DNA from: Lewinellaceae bacterium
GTDB taxonomy: Bacteria; Bacteroidota; Bacteroidia; Chitinophagales; Saprospiraceae
DNA: 64,000 nt
Assembly (NCBI GenBank): GCA_020636135.1
Contig: JACJYK010000001.1
Location: 3,582,501-3,646,500, forward strand
Direction of reading: 5' to 3'
Made by a program: the position numbers and the translations under genes. Below the pieces are notes generated by a model. It worked only from the letters and a program-made list of their open reading frames with translations, did not search any database and was not told the origin of the DNA. Below are positions 26,326-34,832 of this stretch, in pieces (within the stretch, counting starts at the first letter, position 1; the number at the start of each line of letters is the position of its first letter).

Positions 26326-28038
26326 CTAAAAGGAAATTGCCTCAATGTCTATTTCGAACCGGCAGGGGGTTAAGGCGGTCATATAAAGACTATCCGCATC
26401 AAGCTTAGGCAGTGCGCCCCGCAACTGTGTCCAGCGATGCTGAATGCTGCCTCCGGTAATGCGTATCACATCATTCCCAGTCAGATATTCGACAGGCGTC
26501 CGGTTCCAGAGGTACGATTCGGAGTCATCGGGAAGCATTTCGGCACCTTTCATTTTCCCGCCTTTGCGAAAGCCCAGCTCTAAGGTTGCCGGCACACCTT
26601 CTGTGCCGTTCAGATCAAACCTCAATCGAATGCCATTGAGGGTTTCAAGCACCGTACAGGCATAGTGGATGTTCTGGATCTCACTGTGGGACCTTTGTTC
26701 CCGCGGCATCGCCTCCCAGTTTCCGTCGGGAGCGATCAATTCATTCGCAATGGGTTGATAATAAGGTGCTGATAAACTTTGGCTCAGCAGGACTTTGTCT
26801 TCATCAACGGCCATTTCTGTGGCCTCAAATTGGCCTTTCCCGAAAAATGCCGTAGCCAACCGCACCGCCTGCAATACACACTGGCCATGCTGAAAGGTGA
26901 TCAGGGCGGCATTTCCACGCAGGATGGTTGCATCCCAATTGCCTCTCCGCAATCGTACCATTCCGGAGGAAGGAAAATAGCGCCGGTACTGGTCAGGCAG
27001 ATCCAATCTATCAAAGGCCTTGTTCATGGAAGAATCTTCCAGAAGATAAGGCAGATACCCGGAGAGTTCTTTCACCCCATACAAATCCTCCAATTGACGT
27101 GCCATTGCGCCATAGGTCATGTCACTGTCCAGGTTGGCCATATAAAGATACGGGTAATAGTAAGGCACCGGAGTCCGGGCCAGGTACTGATCCTGTCTTC
27201 TGGAGCACTCGGTGACGATCTCTCCATTCGGATGCAGGAGCTCCAGTGTCATGGACAGATTTCTGCGGACCGGCTCCAGCAATGCAGGCCGATCCAAAAT
27301 ACGTGCTATGGTGATCAGACAGCGATCGGTAAGCGGTGAATAGACCGAGGTGCTGCGTTCGGTAAATTGTCCGTCCGGATCTATGTCAATGTGTTCACCA
27401 AGCCACTGATCAATGCGCTCTACATACTTTACATCCGGCATCAGTTCATACAGTCTTGCCAGGGCCATGCTGACCACCCAACGATGGTTTGGTGTATGAA
27501 TACCACCTACGGTAAGGATATTCCCTGCCTTGCCGAGGAACTGTTTGAGTAGCAGGCCAAGCTTTTGTTCTTCCTCCCCCTGCTGGCGGAGTAAACCCAG
27601 GCTGATGGCTAACGGTTCTACGACAAAGGCGGTATCTGGTGGCGAGTGAAAATTAGTGGTTATCAGGTCAATGGAACCATCCTCATGCTGGATACGAAGC
27701 AGAAACGCTGCCGCCAGTGACATGCGCTCCACCAACATTGCACTTTTGTAATAATCAGATTCCGGAGAAACGTAGGAAGCTACCAGCCACTGGATGAATC
27801 CGGCAGCGGATCCGGCATGATACAAGTCGAATGCATCTGGTATCCCTCCATAATTGATCGACGAAGCGTCCAATCCCTGGCGTTCCAGAACGGCGTCTAC
27901 CTGACGGTCATTGTCCTTTATCAGCGCTTTCACCCAGGCTTCCCTCTGAACTTCGTTCCGATTAAAACCTGATAGGTGCCATACTGGCAGGCCAATTCCA
28001 ACTAGAGCAGCCTGGTTCAGGAAGGTCCTGCGTTCCAT
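26326..28038 (-). CDS. Tat-exported protein of unknown function, possible alpha/alpha-toroid
   Basis: This 570-residue protein has a twin-arginine-like N-terminus (MERRTFLNQAALVGIGLPVW). A helix-rich region to about residue 320 carries MSLAAAFLLRIQHEDGSIDL, GIHTPNHRWVVSMALARLYEL and TYGAMARQLEDLYG. A beta-rich C-terminal half follows (RLRRGNWDATILRGNAALITFQHGQ..., VEYLTGNDVIRITGGSIQHRW). This helical-toroid plus beta-sandwich plan, with an NHRW motif, resembles heparinase II/III-type lyases and related exported enzymes. I cannot assign a family, and the usual lyase catalytic tyrosine cannot be confirmed by eye. It ends 1 nt from the convergent LytTR gene. A polysaccharide-active enzyme is the best guess. 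Confidence 0.6.
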   Translation of the reverse strand: MERRTFLNQAALVGIGLPVWHLSGFNRNEVQREAWVKALIKDNDRQVDAVLERQGLDASSINYGGIPDAFDLYHAGSAAGFIQWLVASYVSPESDYYKSAMLVERMSLAAAFLLRIQHEDGSIDLITTNFHSPPDTAFVVEPLAISLGLLRQQGEEEQKLGLLLKQFLGKAGNILTVGGIHTPNHRWVVSMALARLYELMPDVKYVERIDQWLGEHIDIDPDGQFTERSTSVYSPLTDRCLITIARILDRPALLEPVRRNLSMTLELLHPNGEIVTECSRRQDQYLARTPVPYYYPYLYMANLDSDMTYGAMARQLEDLYGVKELSGYLPYLLEDSSMNKAFDRLDLPDQYRRYFPSSGMVRLRRGNWDATILRGNAALITFQHGQCVLQAVRLATAFFGKGQFEATEMAVDEDKVLLSQSLSAPYYQPIANELIAPDGNWEAMPREQRSHSEIQNIHYACTVLETLNGIRLRFDLNGTEGVPATLELGFRKGGKMKGAEMLPDDSESYLWNRTPVEYLTGNDVIRITGGSIQHRWTQLRGALPKLDADSLYMTALTPCRFEIDIEAISF

Positions 28039-28168
28039 TTTTTTCTATACGTTGTTGTTGATCTGGAAGGTAATGGAAAATAGGGATTATCTGTGCCTGC
28101 AATTTCAGGACCTCCATGCATTTTCAACCTTCATTTCGAAAGGCCTTCATGCCCAGGTGTTTCATCAA

Positions 28169-28197
28169 TTTTACGCAAAGGTGCAAAGACGTAAAGC
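28169..28197 (+). repeat. Tandem ACGCAAAG-type intergenic repeat
   Basis: Three imperfect units (ACGCAAAG, TGCAAAG, ACGTAAAG) follow each other upstream of the exported protein gene. From memory, similar 'cgcaaaggcgcaaagacgc' runs are a recurrent intergenic feature in Bacteroidota genomes. No gene is seen in this interval. Confidence 0.45.
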
Positions 28198-28277
28198 TCT
28201 TATGGGACAGGGATATACCTGGCGCTCTGGTAGTACTCCAAGCCTTCTTGGTTACTCATTCAACCCTCAACCATTAG

Positions 28278-28325
28278 CCCTTTCTCCTTTCTCCTTTCTC
28301 CCTTTTCCTTTCTCCCTTCTCCTTT
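28278..28325. repeat. Polypyrimidine tract of TTTCTCC-like units
   Basis: About 48 bases are almost purely C and T on the plus strand, made of tandem CTTTCTCC/CCTTTTCC variants. They end 3 nt before the fumC stop codon. On the coding strand of fumC this is a purine tract directly after the gene. It could form a triplex or act in transcript 3'-end processing, but it has no hairpin. Confidence 0.7.
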
Positions 28326-28328
28326 GTT

Positions 28329-29711
28329 TTATATCATTTCTTCCGGCCTTACCCAGGCATCAAAATCCTTTTCAGTGACGTAGCCGAGGGTGATGGCCGC
28401 TGCTTTGAGTGTCGTGCCTTCCTTGTGTGCTTTCTTGGCTATTTCGGCTGCTTTATCATAACCGATCCTGGTATTCAGGGCAGTCACCAGCATCAGGGAA
28501 TTATTGAGGTTGTACTGGATACGTTCGAAATTCGGTTCGATACCTACAGCACAATGATCGTTGAAGCTGTGGCAGGCATCGGCGATCAACCGGGCGGAGA
28601 ACAGGAAGTTGAAAATGATCACCGGTTTGAACACATTAAGTTCGAAATGGCCGTTCATACCGCCGATGTTGATGGCTACATCATTTCCCAGGACCTGTGC
28701 CATGGCCATGGTCATCGCTTCCGACTGAGTGGGATTCACTTTACCCGGCATGATGGAAGACCCGGGTTCATTGGATGGGATGATGATCTCACCGATGCCG
28801 CAGCGTGGTCCGGATGCCAGGAGGCGAATGTCATTGGCTATTTTAAATAACGATACTGCCACGGTTTTGAGGGCTCCATGCGCTTCAACCACAGCATCGT
28901 GTGCCGCCAGGGACTCGAATTTGTTGGGGGCTGTTTTAAAAGGCAGACCTGTTAATTTGGCTATTTTTTCAGCCACCAGCTTGGCATATCCTTTTGGGGT
29001 GTTCAGGCCTGTTCCCACCGCCGTGCCGCCCAATGCCAATTCAGCCAGGTGCCGGTAGCTGTTTTTGATTGCTGCAATCCCATGGCTCAGTTGCGCAGCA
29101 TAGCCGGAAAGCTCTTGCCCGAGCGTCAATGGTGTTGCGTCCATCAAGTGGGTACGTCCGATCTTGACTACCTTTTTAAAGGCCTTTGCTTTGTCATCCA
29201 ATGTCTTTTGCAGGACTTCCAGGGCTGGCACCGTATGCTCAACCAAATACTGGTAAGCAGCAATGTTCATTGCCGTGGGAAACGTGTCGTTCGAAGATTG
29301 GGATTTATTGACGTCATCGTTGGGATGGAGGACCTTGGCGGCATCATCCAGTGCTCCACCCTGCATAACATGTGCCCGGTTGGCAATCACCTCATTGACA
29401 TTCATGTTGGACTGGGTCCCGGAGCCGGTCTGCCAGACCACCAGGGGGAATTGATCATCCAACTTGCCGGCCAGGATCTCATCACAGACTTGCTGGATAA
29501 GTTTTGACTTTTTCTTGGGCAATACACCGAGTTCTTCGTTGGTCTGTGCAGCAGCTTTTTTCAGGATGGCGAAAGCATTGATCACCTCTTTCGGGATATG
29601 CTGTCCCCCGATCCGGAAGTTTTCACTGGAGCGCTGTGTCTGGGCTGCCCAATATTTGTCTGCCGGGACTTGTACGTAACCCAGGCTATCTTTTTCCTTA
29701 CGATATTTCAT
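28329..29711 (-). CDS. fumC: Class II fumarate hydratase
   Basis: This 460-residue homotetrameric enzyme interconverts fumarate and malate in the TCA cycle. It has the iron-independent class II signatures: TQRSSENFRIGG near the N-terminus, GSGTQSNMNVNEVIANRA, NDTFPTAMNIAA, VGRTHLMDATPLTLGQELSGY and the signature loop GSSIMPGKVNPTQSEA near residue 315. Length is that of FumC rather than of aspartase or argininosuccinate lyase. It is a single-gene transcript with a good promoter, and neighbours are unrelated. Nothing is odd in the sequence. Confidence 0.96.
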   Translation of the reverse strand: MKYRKEKDSLGYVQVPADKYWAAQTQRSSENFRIGGQHIPKEVINAFAILKKAAAQTNEELGVLPKKKSKLIQQVCDEILAGKLDDQFPLVVWQTGSGTQSNMNVNEVIANRAHVMQGGALDDAAKVLHPNDDVNKSQSSNDTFPTAMNIAAYQYLVEHTVPALEVLQKTLDDKAKAFKKVVKIGRTHLMDATPLTLGQELSGYAAQLSHGIAAIKNSYRHLAELALGGTAVGTGLNTPKGYAKLVAEKIAKLTGLPFKTAPNKFESLAAHDAVVEAHGALKTVAVSLFKIANDIRLLASGPRCGIGEIIIPSNEPGSSIMPGKVNPTQSEAMTMAMAQVLGNDVAINIGGMNGHFELNVFKPVIIFNFLFSARLIADACHSFNDHCAVGIEPNFERIQYNLNNSLMLVTALNTRIGYDKAAEIAKKAHKEGTTLKAAAITLGYVTEKDFDAWVRPEEMI

Positions 29712-29739
29712 GTGCTGGTGGCTTTTTTAATGTTCCCGG

Positions 29740-29771
29740 CAAAGGTACTAAAAGCTGCAGCCACCAGGAAA
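29740..29771 (-). promoter_or_regulatory. Promoter of fumC
   Basis: Read on the minus strand, a perfect -7 element TACCTTTG (29747-29740) is preceded by TTTC (29771-29768) with a 20-nt spacer. The start codon at 29711 is 28 nt downstream. The -33 element is imperfect, but the spacing is correct. Confidence 0.55.
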
Positions 29772-29946
29772 GATGATCATCATCAAAGACCGGTAACATC
29801 CAGCTCATCGAAGTCCAGTGGAACATGGCGCCGTGCAAGGAATGACCAGGTTAAATATTCCATCATACAGATGCTTTTTCATCCCGTGACCAAAGCCGGT
29901 TTTTTGACAATTTCTTCATTTTTTCAGATAAAAATTCAATCAGGTC

Positions 29947-29982
29947 TTGCATGCCGGCATCCTTTAATCGTATATTTACGAT
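29947..29982 (+). promoter_or_regulatory. ars promoter with overlapping ArsR operator
   Basis: A -33 TTG (29947-29949) and a -7-like TATATTTA (29971-29978) are 21 nt apart. A perfect inverted repeat ATCGTA-TATT-TACGAT (29967-29982) overlaps the -7 element, 15 nt before the arsR ATG. ArsR-family repressors bind short AT-rich palindromes at this position, so metalloid-controlled autoregulation is likely. Confidence 0.65.
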
Positions 29983-29997
29983 ATACAATAAAGCAGT

Positions 29998-30318
29998 ATG
30001 GCCTTTTCGAAAAATGAAGCATTTACCGATACAGACCAGCAACTGGCGGTGTGGGCCAAAGCGCTTGCGCATCCTGCCCGGGTAGCCATCTTGCGGGAAC
30101 TCGCCCAGCGCAATGCATGCATCTGCGGTGAATTAGTTGCCAATTTGCCATTGAGCCAGGCTACAGTCAGCCAGCACCTGAAAGTACTTAAGGAAGCCGG
30201 GCTCATCGACGGAGAAATTGACGGTCCGCGGATCTGCTATTGCATACACTGGCCCACCATGAAAAAAATGGAAAACGCACTAATCCTATTATTTAACCAA
30301 ATCAAACCTTGTTGTTAA
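29998..30318 (+). CDS. arsR: ArsR/SmtB-family metalloregulatory repressor
   Basis: This 106-residue winged-helix repressor is expected to leave its operator on binding As(III). The N-terminal helix has KALAHPARVAILREL. The recognition region is LSQATVSQHLKVLKEAGLIDGEIDGPRICYCIHW. A Cys pair, C41-x-C43 in NACICGEL, sits in the position of the classic ArsR alpha-3 arsenite site, and further Cys pairs (C80/C82, C105/C106) could be extra ligands. Its stop codon overlaps the arsM ATG by one base (TAATG). The palindrome just upstream is its probable operator. Confidence 0.88.
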   Translation: MAFSKNEAFTDTDQQLAVWAKALAHPARVAILRELAQRNACICGELVANLPLSQATVSQHLKVLKEAGLIDGEIDGPRICYCIHWPTMKKMENALILLFNQIKPCC

Positions 30319-31112
30319 TGGAAAATGAAGCAATTACACAAATGGTGAAAGACAAATACGCCGCCATTGCCAAATCTAAAAGTTCCTGCTGTGATGACTC
30401 CTGTTGCGGAGCTGATGATGTCAGCAACCTGATGGGCGATGCCTATGACCAGGTTAAGGGGTATGAAAAAGAAGCGGACCTGGGCCTCGGCTGCGGGCTG
30501 CCTACCGAAACGGCCTTCATCCGGCCGGGGGATACCGTAGTCGATCTCGGTAGCGGAGCCGGCAACGACGTCTTTATCGCTGCCCGACTGACCGGCCCCT
30601 CCGGTAAGGTAATCGGCGTGGATATGACCGAGGAGATGATCACCCTGGCCAGGGAAAACGCAGCCAAACTGGGTTATACCAACACCTCATTTGAACTGGG
30701 ATACCTGGAAAAAAATCCGTTGGCGAGTAATATCGCAGACATCGTGGTGAGCAATTGTGTCTTCAACCTGGTGCCTGATAAGGCCGGCGCCTTCCGGGAG
30801 ACCTTCCGCATCCTGCGCCCCGGAGGCCATTTCTCCATCTCCGATATCGTGATGGAAGGATCCATGCCTGAAAATCTGCTGGCTCATGCCCTGCTCTATT
30901 CAGGCTGCGTATCCGGCGCAGTGCCCAGGCATAATTATCTGGCCAACATCCAGGCGGCCGGTTTCGAGCACGTCCAGATCCTGCGGGAAAAGCCAATCGA
31001 TATCCCCGATCAGTGGCTTAAAGAGCACCTGACCTCTGATGAATACCAGCAATACCGGGATGCCAACTTTTCATTGTATTCTGTCACCGTTTTTGGGAAG
31101 AAACCGGCCTAA
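30318..31112 (+). CDS. arsM: Arsenite S-adenosylmethyltransferase
   Basis: This 264-residue enzyme methylates As(III) using SAM, giving volatile or less retained species. The ATG at 30318 is preferred over TTG codons at 30309 and 30312, which lie inside arsR. The SAM motif is VVDLGSGAGNDVFIAA (74-89). Three conserved arsenic-binding cysteines are present: C59 in LGLGCGLP, C147 in VVSNCVFNLVPDK, and C197 in YSGCVSGA. A CC-DDS-CC cluster (24-30) near the N-terminus may capture metalloid. It is co-transcribed with arsR. No efflux pump (ArsB/Acr3) or reductase (ArsC) is adjacent, so detoxification here seems to rest on methylation. Confidence 0.93.
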   Translation: MENEAITQMVKDKYAAIAKSKSSCCDDSCCGADDVSNLMGDAYDQVKGYEKEADLGLGCGLPTETAFIRPGDTVVDLGSGAGNDVFIAARLTGPSGKVIGVDMTEEMITLARENAAKLGYTNTSFELGYLEKNPLASNIADIVVSNCVFNLVPDKAGAFRETFRILRPGGHFSISDIVMEGSMPENLLAHALLYSGCVSGAVPRHNYLANIQAAGFEHVQILREKPIDIPDQWLKEHLTSDEYQQYRDANFSLYSVTVFGKKPA

Positions 31113-31141
31113 CCGGCAGTACAGTCCTAAAAACCATTGCA

Positions 31142-31183
31142 CCGGACACCCCATTTGCCAGCAACGTCAGACAGGGTGTCCGG
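31142..31183 (+). terminator. Candidate terminator hairpin after arsM
   Basis: A perfect 10-bp stem (CCGGACACCC, 31142-31151; GGGTGTCCGG, 31174-31183) encloses a 22-nt loop, 29 nt after the arsM stop. It lacks a clean U-tract (CTCTTCATT follows), so its efficiency as an intrinsic terminator is uncertain. Confidence 0.5.
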
Positions 31184-31304
31184 CTCTTCATTCCGATCCA
31201 TCGTGAGCGAAGCTGGGAAATACAAAGCGGTCCTCTAAACACTTCCACCTTCCATATGTTACCTCTTCAATACCGAATTTGTTCATCCTATTAAAAGAAA
31301 AGAA

Positions 31305-31916
31305 ATGTCATTCAAATTACCAGATCTACCCTACGCATTTGATGCTCTGGAGCCCAATATTGATGCACGCACCATGGAGATCCACCATGACAAGCACCAT
31401 GCCGGCTACACCAATAATCTGAATAATGCCATTGCAGGTGGTCCGCTGGAAGGCAAATCCATCGAGGAGATCCTGGCTCATGTTTCCGGTCATTCAGCAG
31501 CAGTCCGCAACAACGGCGGTGGTTTTTACAACCACAGTTTGTTCTGGACGGTGATGTCACCCAACGGAGGCGGTGAACCAACCGGAGCATTGGCGGATGC
31601 CATCCAAAAACACATCGGTACCTTTGCCGAATTCAAAGATGCTTTTTCACGCGCTGCCGCCACCCAGTTTGGCTCGGGATGGGCCTGGTTGCTGGTTGAT
31701 AAGGCCGGACACCTTGCCGTTACCAACACCCCGAATCAGGACAATCCCCTGATGGATGTCACCAATGTACAGGGTACACCGATCCTGGGCTTGGACGTAT
31801 GGGAACATGCCTATTATCTCAATTATCAAAACCGTCGTCCGGACTACATCTCGGCATTCTTTAACGTGATCAACTGGGGTGAAGTCGCCCGGCGATACGA
31901 CGCAGCGAAGAAATAA
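31305..31916 (+). CDS. sodA: Superoxide dismutase, Mn/Fe family (Mn-type by residues)
   Basis: This 203-residue enzyme dismutates superoxide in the cytoplasm. The metal ligands are H27 (EIHHDKHH), H77 (FYNHSLFW), D164 and H168 (LDVWEHAYYL). The outer-sphere glutamine lies in NTPNQDNPLM (Q145), its position in Mn enzymes, while the Fe-enzyme position is a glycine (GGG near 71-73). Mn use is therefore predicted, though cambialistic members exist. There is no signal peptide. A strong terminator follows. It sits alone between the ars genes and an S9 peptidase. Confidence 0.96.
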   Translation: MSFKLPDLPYAFDALEPNIDARTMEIHHDKHHAGYTNNLNNAIAGGPLEGKSIEEILAHVSGHSAAVRNNGGGFYNHSLFWTVMSPNGGGEPTGALADAIQKHIGTFAEFKDAFSRAAATQFGSGWAWLLVDKAGHLAVTNTPNQDNPLMDVTNVQGTPILGLDVWEHAYYLNYQNRRPDYISAFFNVINWGEVARRYDAAKK

Positions 31917-31950
31917 CTGCCATTCCTTAATAATTCATCCTTCACGATAA

Positions 31951-31979
31951 GGTGGTTTCCCCGGAAATCACCTTTTTTT
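31951..31979 (+). terminator. Intrinsic terminator after sod
   Basis: A 10-bp stem with one G-U pair (GGTGGTTTCC, 31951-31960; GGAAATCACC, 31963-31972) around a very tight loop is followed by TTTTTTT (31973-31979). It is a typical rho-independent terminator, 34 nt after the sod stop. Confidence 0.85.
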
Positions 31980-32028
31980 ATTCCTGCAGGGTTGCTATCT
32001 TAAGCCGCTTAAGTAAAGAACTGGAACT

Positions 32029-34815
32029 ATGCGTTTAAGAAGGATTACAACCTACCCCACCCTGATTTCTTTTGTTCTCACTATCATCGGCGCCATGACT
32101 ACCCTGTCCGCGCAGACAGAAAAAAAAGCCATGGACTGGACCGTATGGGGTACCTGGAACCAAATCGAACAGGTCTCGGTCGGCACCAACGGCGAATGGA
32201 TGATCTACAAACTGGTGCCTGGACAGGGCAACGCCACCCTGATCGCTTACAATACCAAGGACCAATCCGAATTCCGCTATCCCAGAGTTAAGAAAGTTGC
32301 CCTGAGTTACGATGGCAAAACTGCCGCATTTATCCAGACCCAGGACTGGGATGCTCACCGGGATATGGAACGGAAAAAGGTGAAAGATGATGCATTTCCT
32401 CCCGACACACTGGTTATCCTGTCGCTGAATTCTCAATTCAAGAAGCGGATCCCAAACGTGAAAAACTTTGAAGCGCCGGATAAATGGGGTGGTTTTATAG
32501 CCTACCAACGTTACGACTCCAAGGACCGCAAACGCAAAGACCTGACCCTTTACTTATACGACACAAAGGATGAGTCAACCGACAGCATCGCCAATGTGAC
32601 CCAGTATACTCTGGCGGAAGAGACCCCGTTCCTGGCAGCCGTCGTCGATGGTCCGGACAGCCTCAATACGGACGGCATCGTGCATTACGATACCGAACTG
32701 CACCAGCGTCGCACCATCTTACAGGCTAAAGGAAAATATTCCCAGCTTGTCCTGCACCGGCTGGGCAGGCAGGGCGCGGTCATCCTGGACGCAGATACAA
32801 CCAAAGCAGCCATACGCCCCTATGAATTGATCTATTGGTCAGGTACACTGGCTAACCCAACCATCGTACATTCCCAAACAGAGGTTCCCGAGCCCACCAC
32901 ACTGCCCCTGATCTCCGCAGATTATAAACCCCGGTTTTCTGATGATGGAACCAAACTCTTCTTTGGCACACGTACAGAACCCATCCTCCAGGACACCGCA
33001 ATTCTGGATGATGAGGTGGTCAGTGTAGAGGTATGGAGTTATAATGAAGGGAAATTGTACACCCAGCAAGAGGTGGATCTTGAAGACGAGAAAAAGCGCT
33101 CCTACCTGGCCATGGTCGATTTGCTATCCGGGAAGGTCATGCAGGTCGCCGATCTGAAAGCGCCGGAAGCACGACTGAATTCTACAGCCAATGCCCGCTA
33201 CGCCGTCGTGATGGATCCTTCACCCTATGCCGAGCTCGTATCATGGGAAGGCGATGAATACAAGGACATCTATGTCCGTGACCTGTCATCCGGCCTGCTG
33301 CAACCGGTTGCTAAAAAGATCGCCGGCTTCCCACAACTCTCTCCGGGAGGTCAATTCATCACCTGGTATAATGATCCTGATTCGGCCTGGTTCTCGTACC
33401 ACATCACCGCACAAAATCTGGTGGAGATCACCACGAATGATTCCGTACGCTATTACCAGGAAATACACGATGAGCCCAGTCACCCCGGATCATACGGCAT
33501 CGCCGGATGGGCTAAGGATGATGAAGCACTTTTCCTTTACGATCGTTTTGACCTGTGGCAGATCGACCCACGAGGCAGAGCCAAACCAGTACGGTTGACC
33601 AATGGGCGCGAGCAAAAAATGCGCTACCGTTACCTGCGCCTGGATCCGGAGGAGAAATTCCTTCCCACCCTCGGTCCCTGGTGGTTTGAGACGTTCGATG
33701 AAACAACCAAGCATGGCGGATATGCACGTCTGGACACCTGGCAACCGCTGTCACCCATGCGATCCATCATCCAGGATTCGTTTGCCTTTGATGGCCTGCG
33801 CGTAGCTGAAAAGGCACCGGTCTATTTCTTCACCAAGGAGAATTTCAAAACCTTTCCGGATCTCTGGATGACCACGGACTGGACACATTATCAGCGCATC
33901 AGCAATGCCAATCCACAACAATCCATGTACCGGTGGGGCGATATATCCCTGTACCACTGGTATTCCGATGACGGGGAATTACTGGAAGGGATGCTGGTGA
34001 AACCGGAAGGATTTGACCCCACCAAACAATATCCGATGATCGTAAACTTTTACGAAAAAAGTTCGGATGGACTGATGCAATACCGGACGATCGACCCCAA
34101 CCGGTCCCAGATCGTCTATCCGTATTACGCCAGCAAAGGGTATGTCATCTTCAATCCAAATATCCCTTACAAGATCGGTTATCCCGGTGAGTCTGCCTTC
34201 AATGCGGTTATGTCGGGTATTACCTCGCTACTCAATACCGGATTCATCGATCCGAACCGCGTAGGTGTACAGGGACACAGCTGGGGAGGCTACCAGATCG
34301 CCCAGATGATCACCCGGACCAAACTATTCCGCTGTGCGGAGTCAGGCGCTCCCGTGGTCAATATGTTCAGCGCGTATGGAGGCATCCGCTGGGGCAGCGG
34401 CATGAGCCGGGAATTCCAGTACGAGCACACTCAAAGCCGCATCGGTGGTACCATCTGGGACTATCCATTGCGTTTTCTTGAAAATTCACCATTGTTCTTC
34501 CTCGACAAGATCGAGACTCCCGTCCTCATATTGCATAACGATAACGACAGTGCCGTGCCGTGGTACCAGGGCATCGAATTTTTTACCGGGTTACGGCGTT
34601 TAAATAAACCGGCGTGGTTGTTGAACTACAACGGAGAGCCACACTGGCCTCTCAAATGGCAAAACCGGGTAGATTTTCAACACCGCATGTCACAGTTCTT
34701 TGATCATTACCTGCAGGATGGGCCGGTACCGCTGTGGATGCAGCAAGGGGTGCCTGCCATTGAAAAAGGGATCAACCAGCGGTTTGAGACCTCTGCCGGT
34801 GATGATAAGCATTAA
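32029..34815 (+). CDS. Secreted S9 family (prolyl oligopeptidase-like) peptidase
   Basis: This 928-residue serine peptidase has an N-terminal signal peptide (about residues 1-27, ending LSAQ). A long beta-propeller-like region (about 50-650) precedes the alpha/beta-hydrolase domain. The nucleophile serine is in VGVQGHSWGGYQIAQM (about 749), the aspartate in LILHNDNDSAVPW (about 838) and the histidine in NGEPHWPL (about 870). The expected reaction is cleavage of short peptides after proline or similar residues in the periplasm. It is larger than typical DPP IV-like members because of the propeller insertions. The PhoX-like gene follows after 17 nt, so the two are one transcript. Confidence 0.92.
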   Translation: MRLRRITTYPTLISFVLTIIGAMTTLSAQTEKKAMDWTVWGTWNQIEQVSVGTNGEWMIYKLVPGQGNATLIAYNTKDQSEFRYPRVKKVALSYDGKTAAFIQTQDWDAHRDMERKKVKDDAFPPDTLVILSLNSQFKKRIPNVKNFEAPDKWGGFIAYQRYDSKDRKRKDLTLYLYDTKDESTDSIANVTQYTLAEETPFLAAVVDGPDSLNTDGIVHYDTELHQRRTILQAKGKYSQLVLHRLGRQGAVILDADTTKAAIRPYELIYWSGTLANPTIVHSQTEVPEPTTLPLISADYKPRFSDDGTKLFFGTRTEPILQDTAILDDEVVSVEVWSYNEGKLYTQQEVDLEDEKKRSYLAMVDLLSGKVMQVADLKAPEARLNSTANARYAVVMDPSPYAELVSWEGDEYKDIYVRDLSSGLLQPVAKKIAGFPQLSPGGQFITWYNDPDSAWFSYHITAQNLVEITTNDSVRYYQEIHDEPSHPGSYGIAGWAKDDEALFLYDRFDLWQIDPRGRAKPVRLTNGREQKMRYRYLRLDPEEKFLPTLGPWWFETFDETTKHGGYARLDTWQPLSPMRSIIQDSFAFDGLRVAEKAPVYFFTKENFKTFPDLWMTTDWTHYQRISNANPQQSMYRWGDISLYHWYSDDGELLEGMLVKPEGFDPTKQYPMIVNFYEKSSDGLMQYRTIDPNRSQIVYPYYASKGYVIFNPNIPYKIGYPGESAFNAVMSGITSLLNTGFIDPNRVGVQGHSWGGYQIAQMITRTKLFRCAESGAPVVNMFSAYGGIRWGSGMSREFQYEHTQSRIGGTIWDYPLRFLENSPLFFLDKIETPVLILHNDNDSAVPWYQGIEFFTGLRRLNKPAWLLNYNGEPHWPLKWQNRVDFQHRMSQFFDHYLQDGPVPLWMQQGVPAIEKGINQRFETSAGDDKH

Positions 34816-34832
34816 GAAGAAGCTTTCAGATT

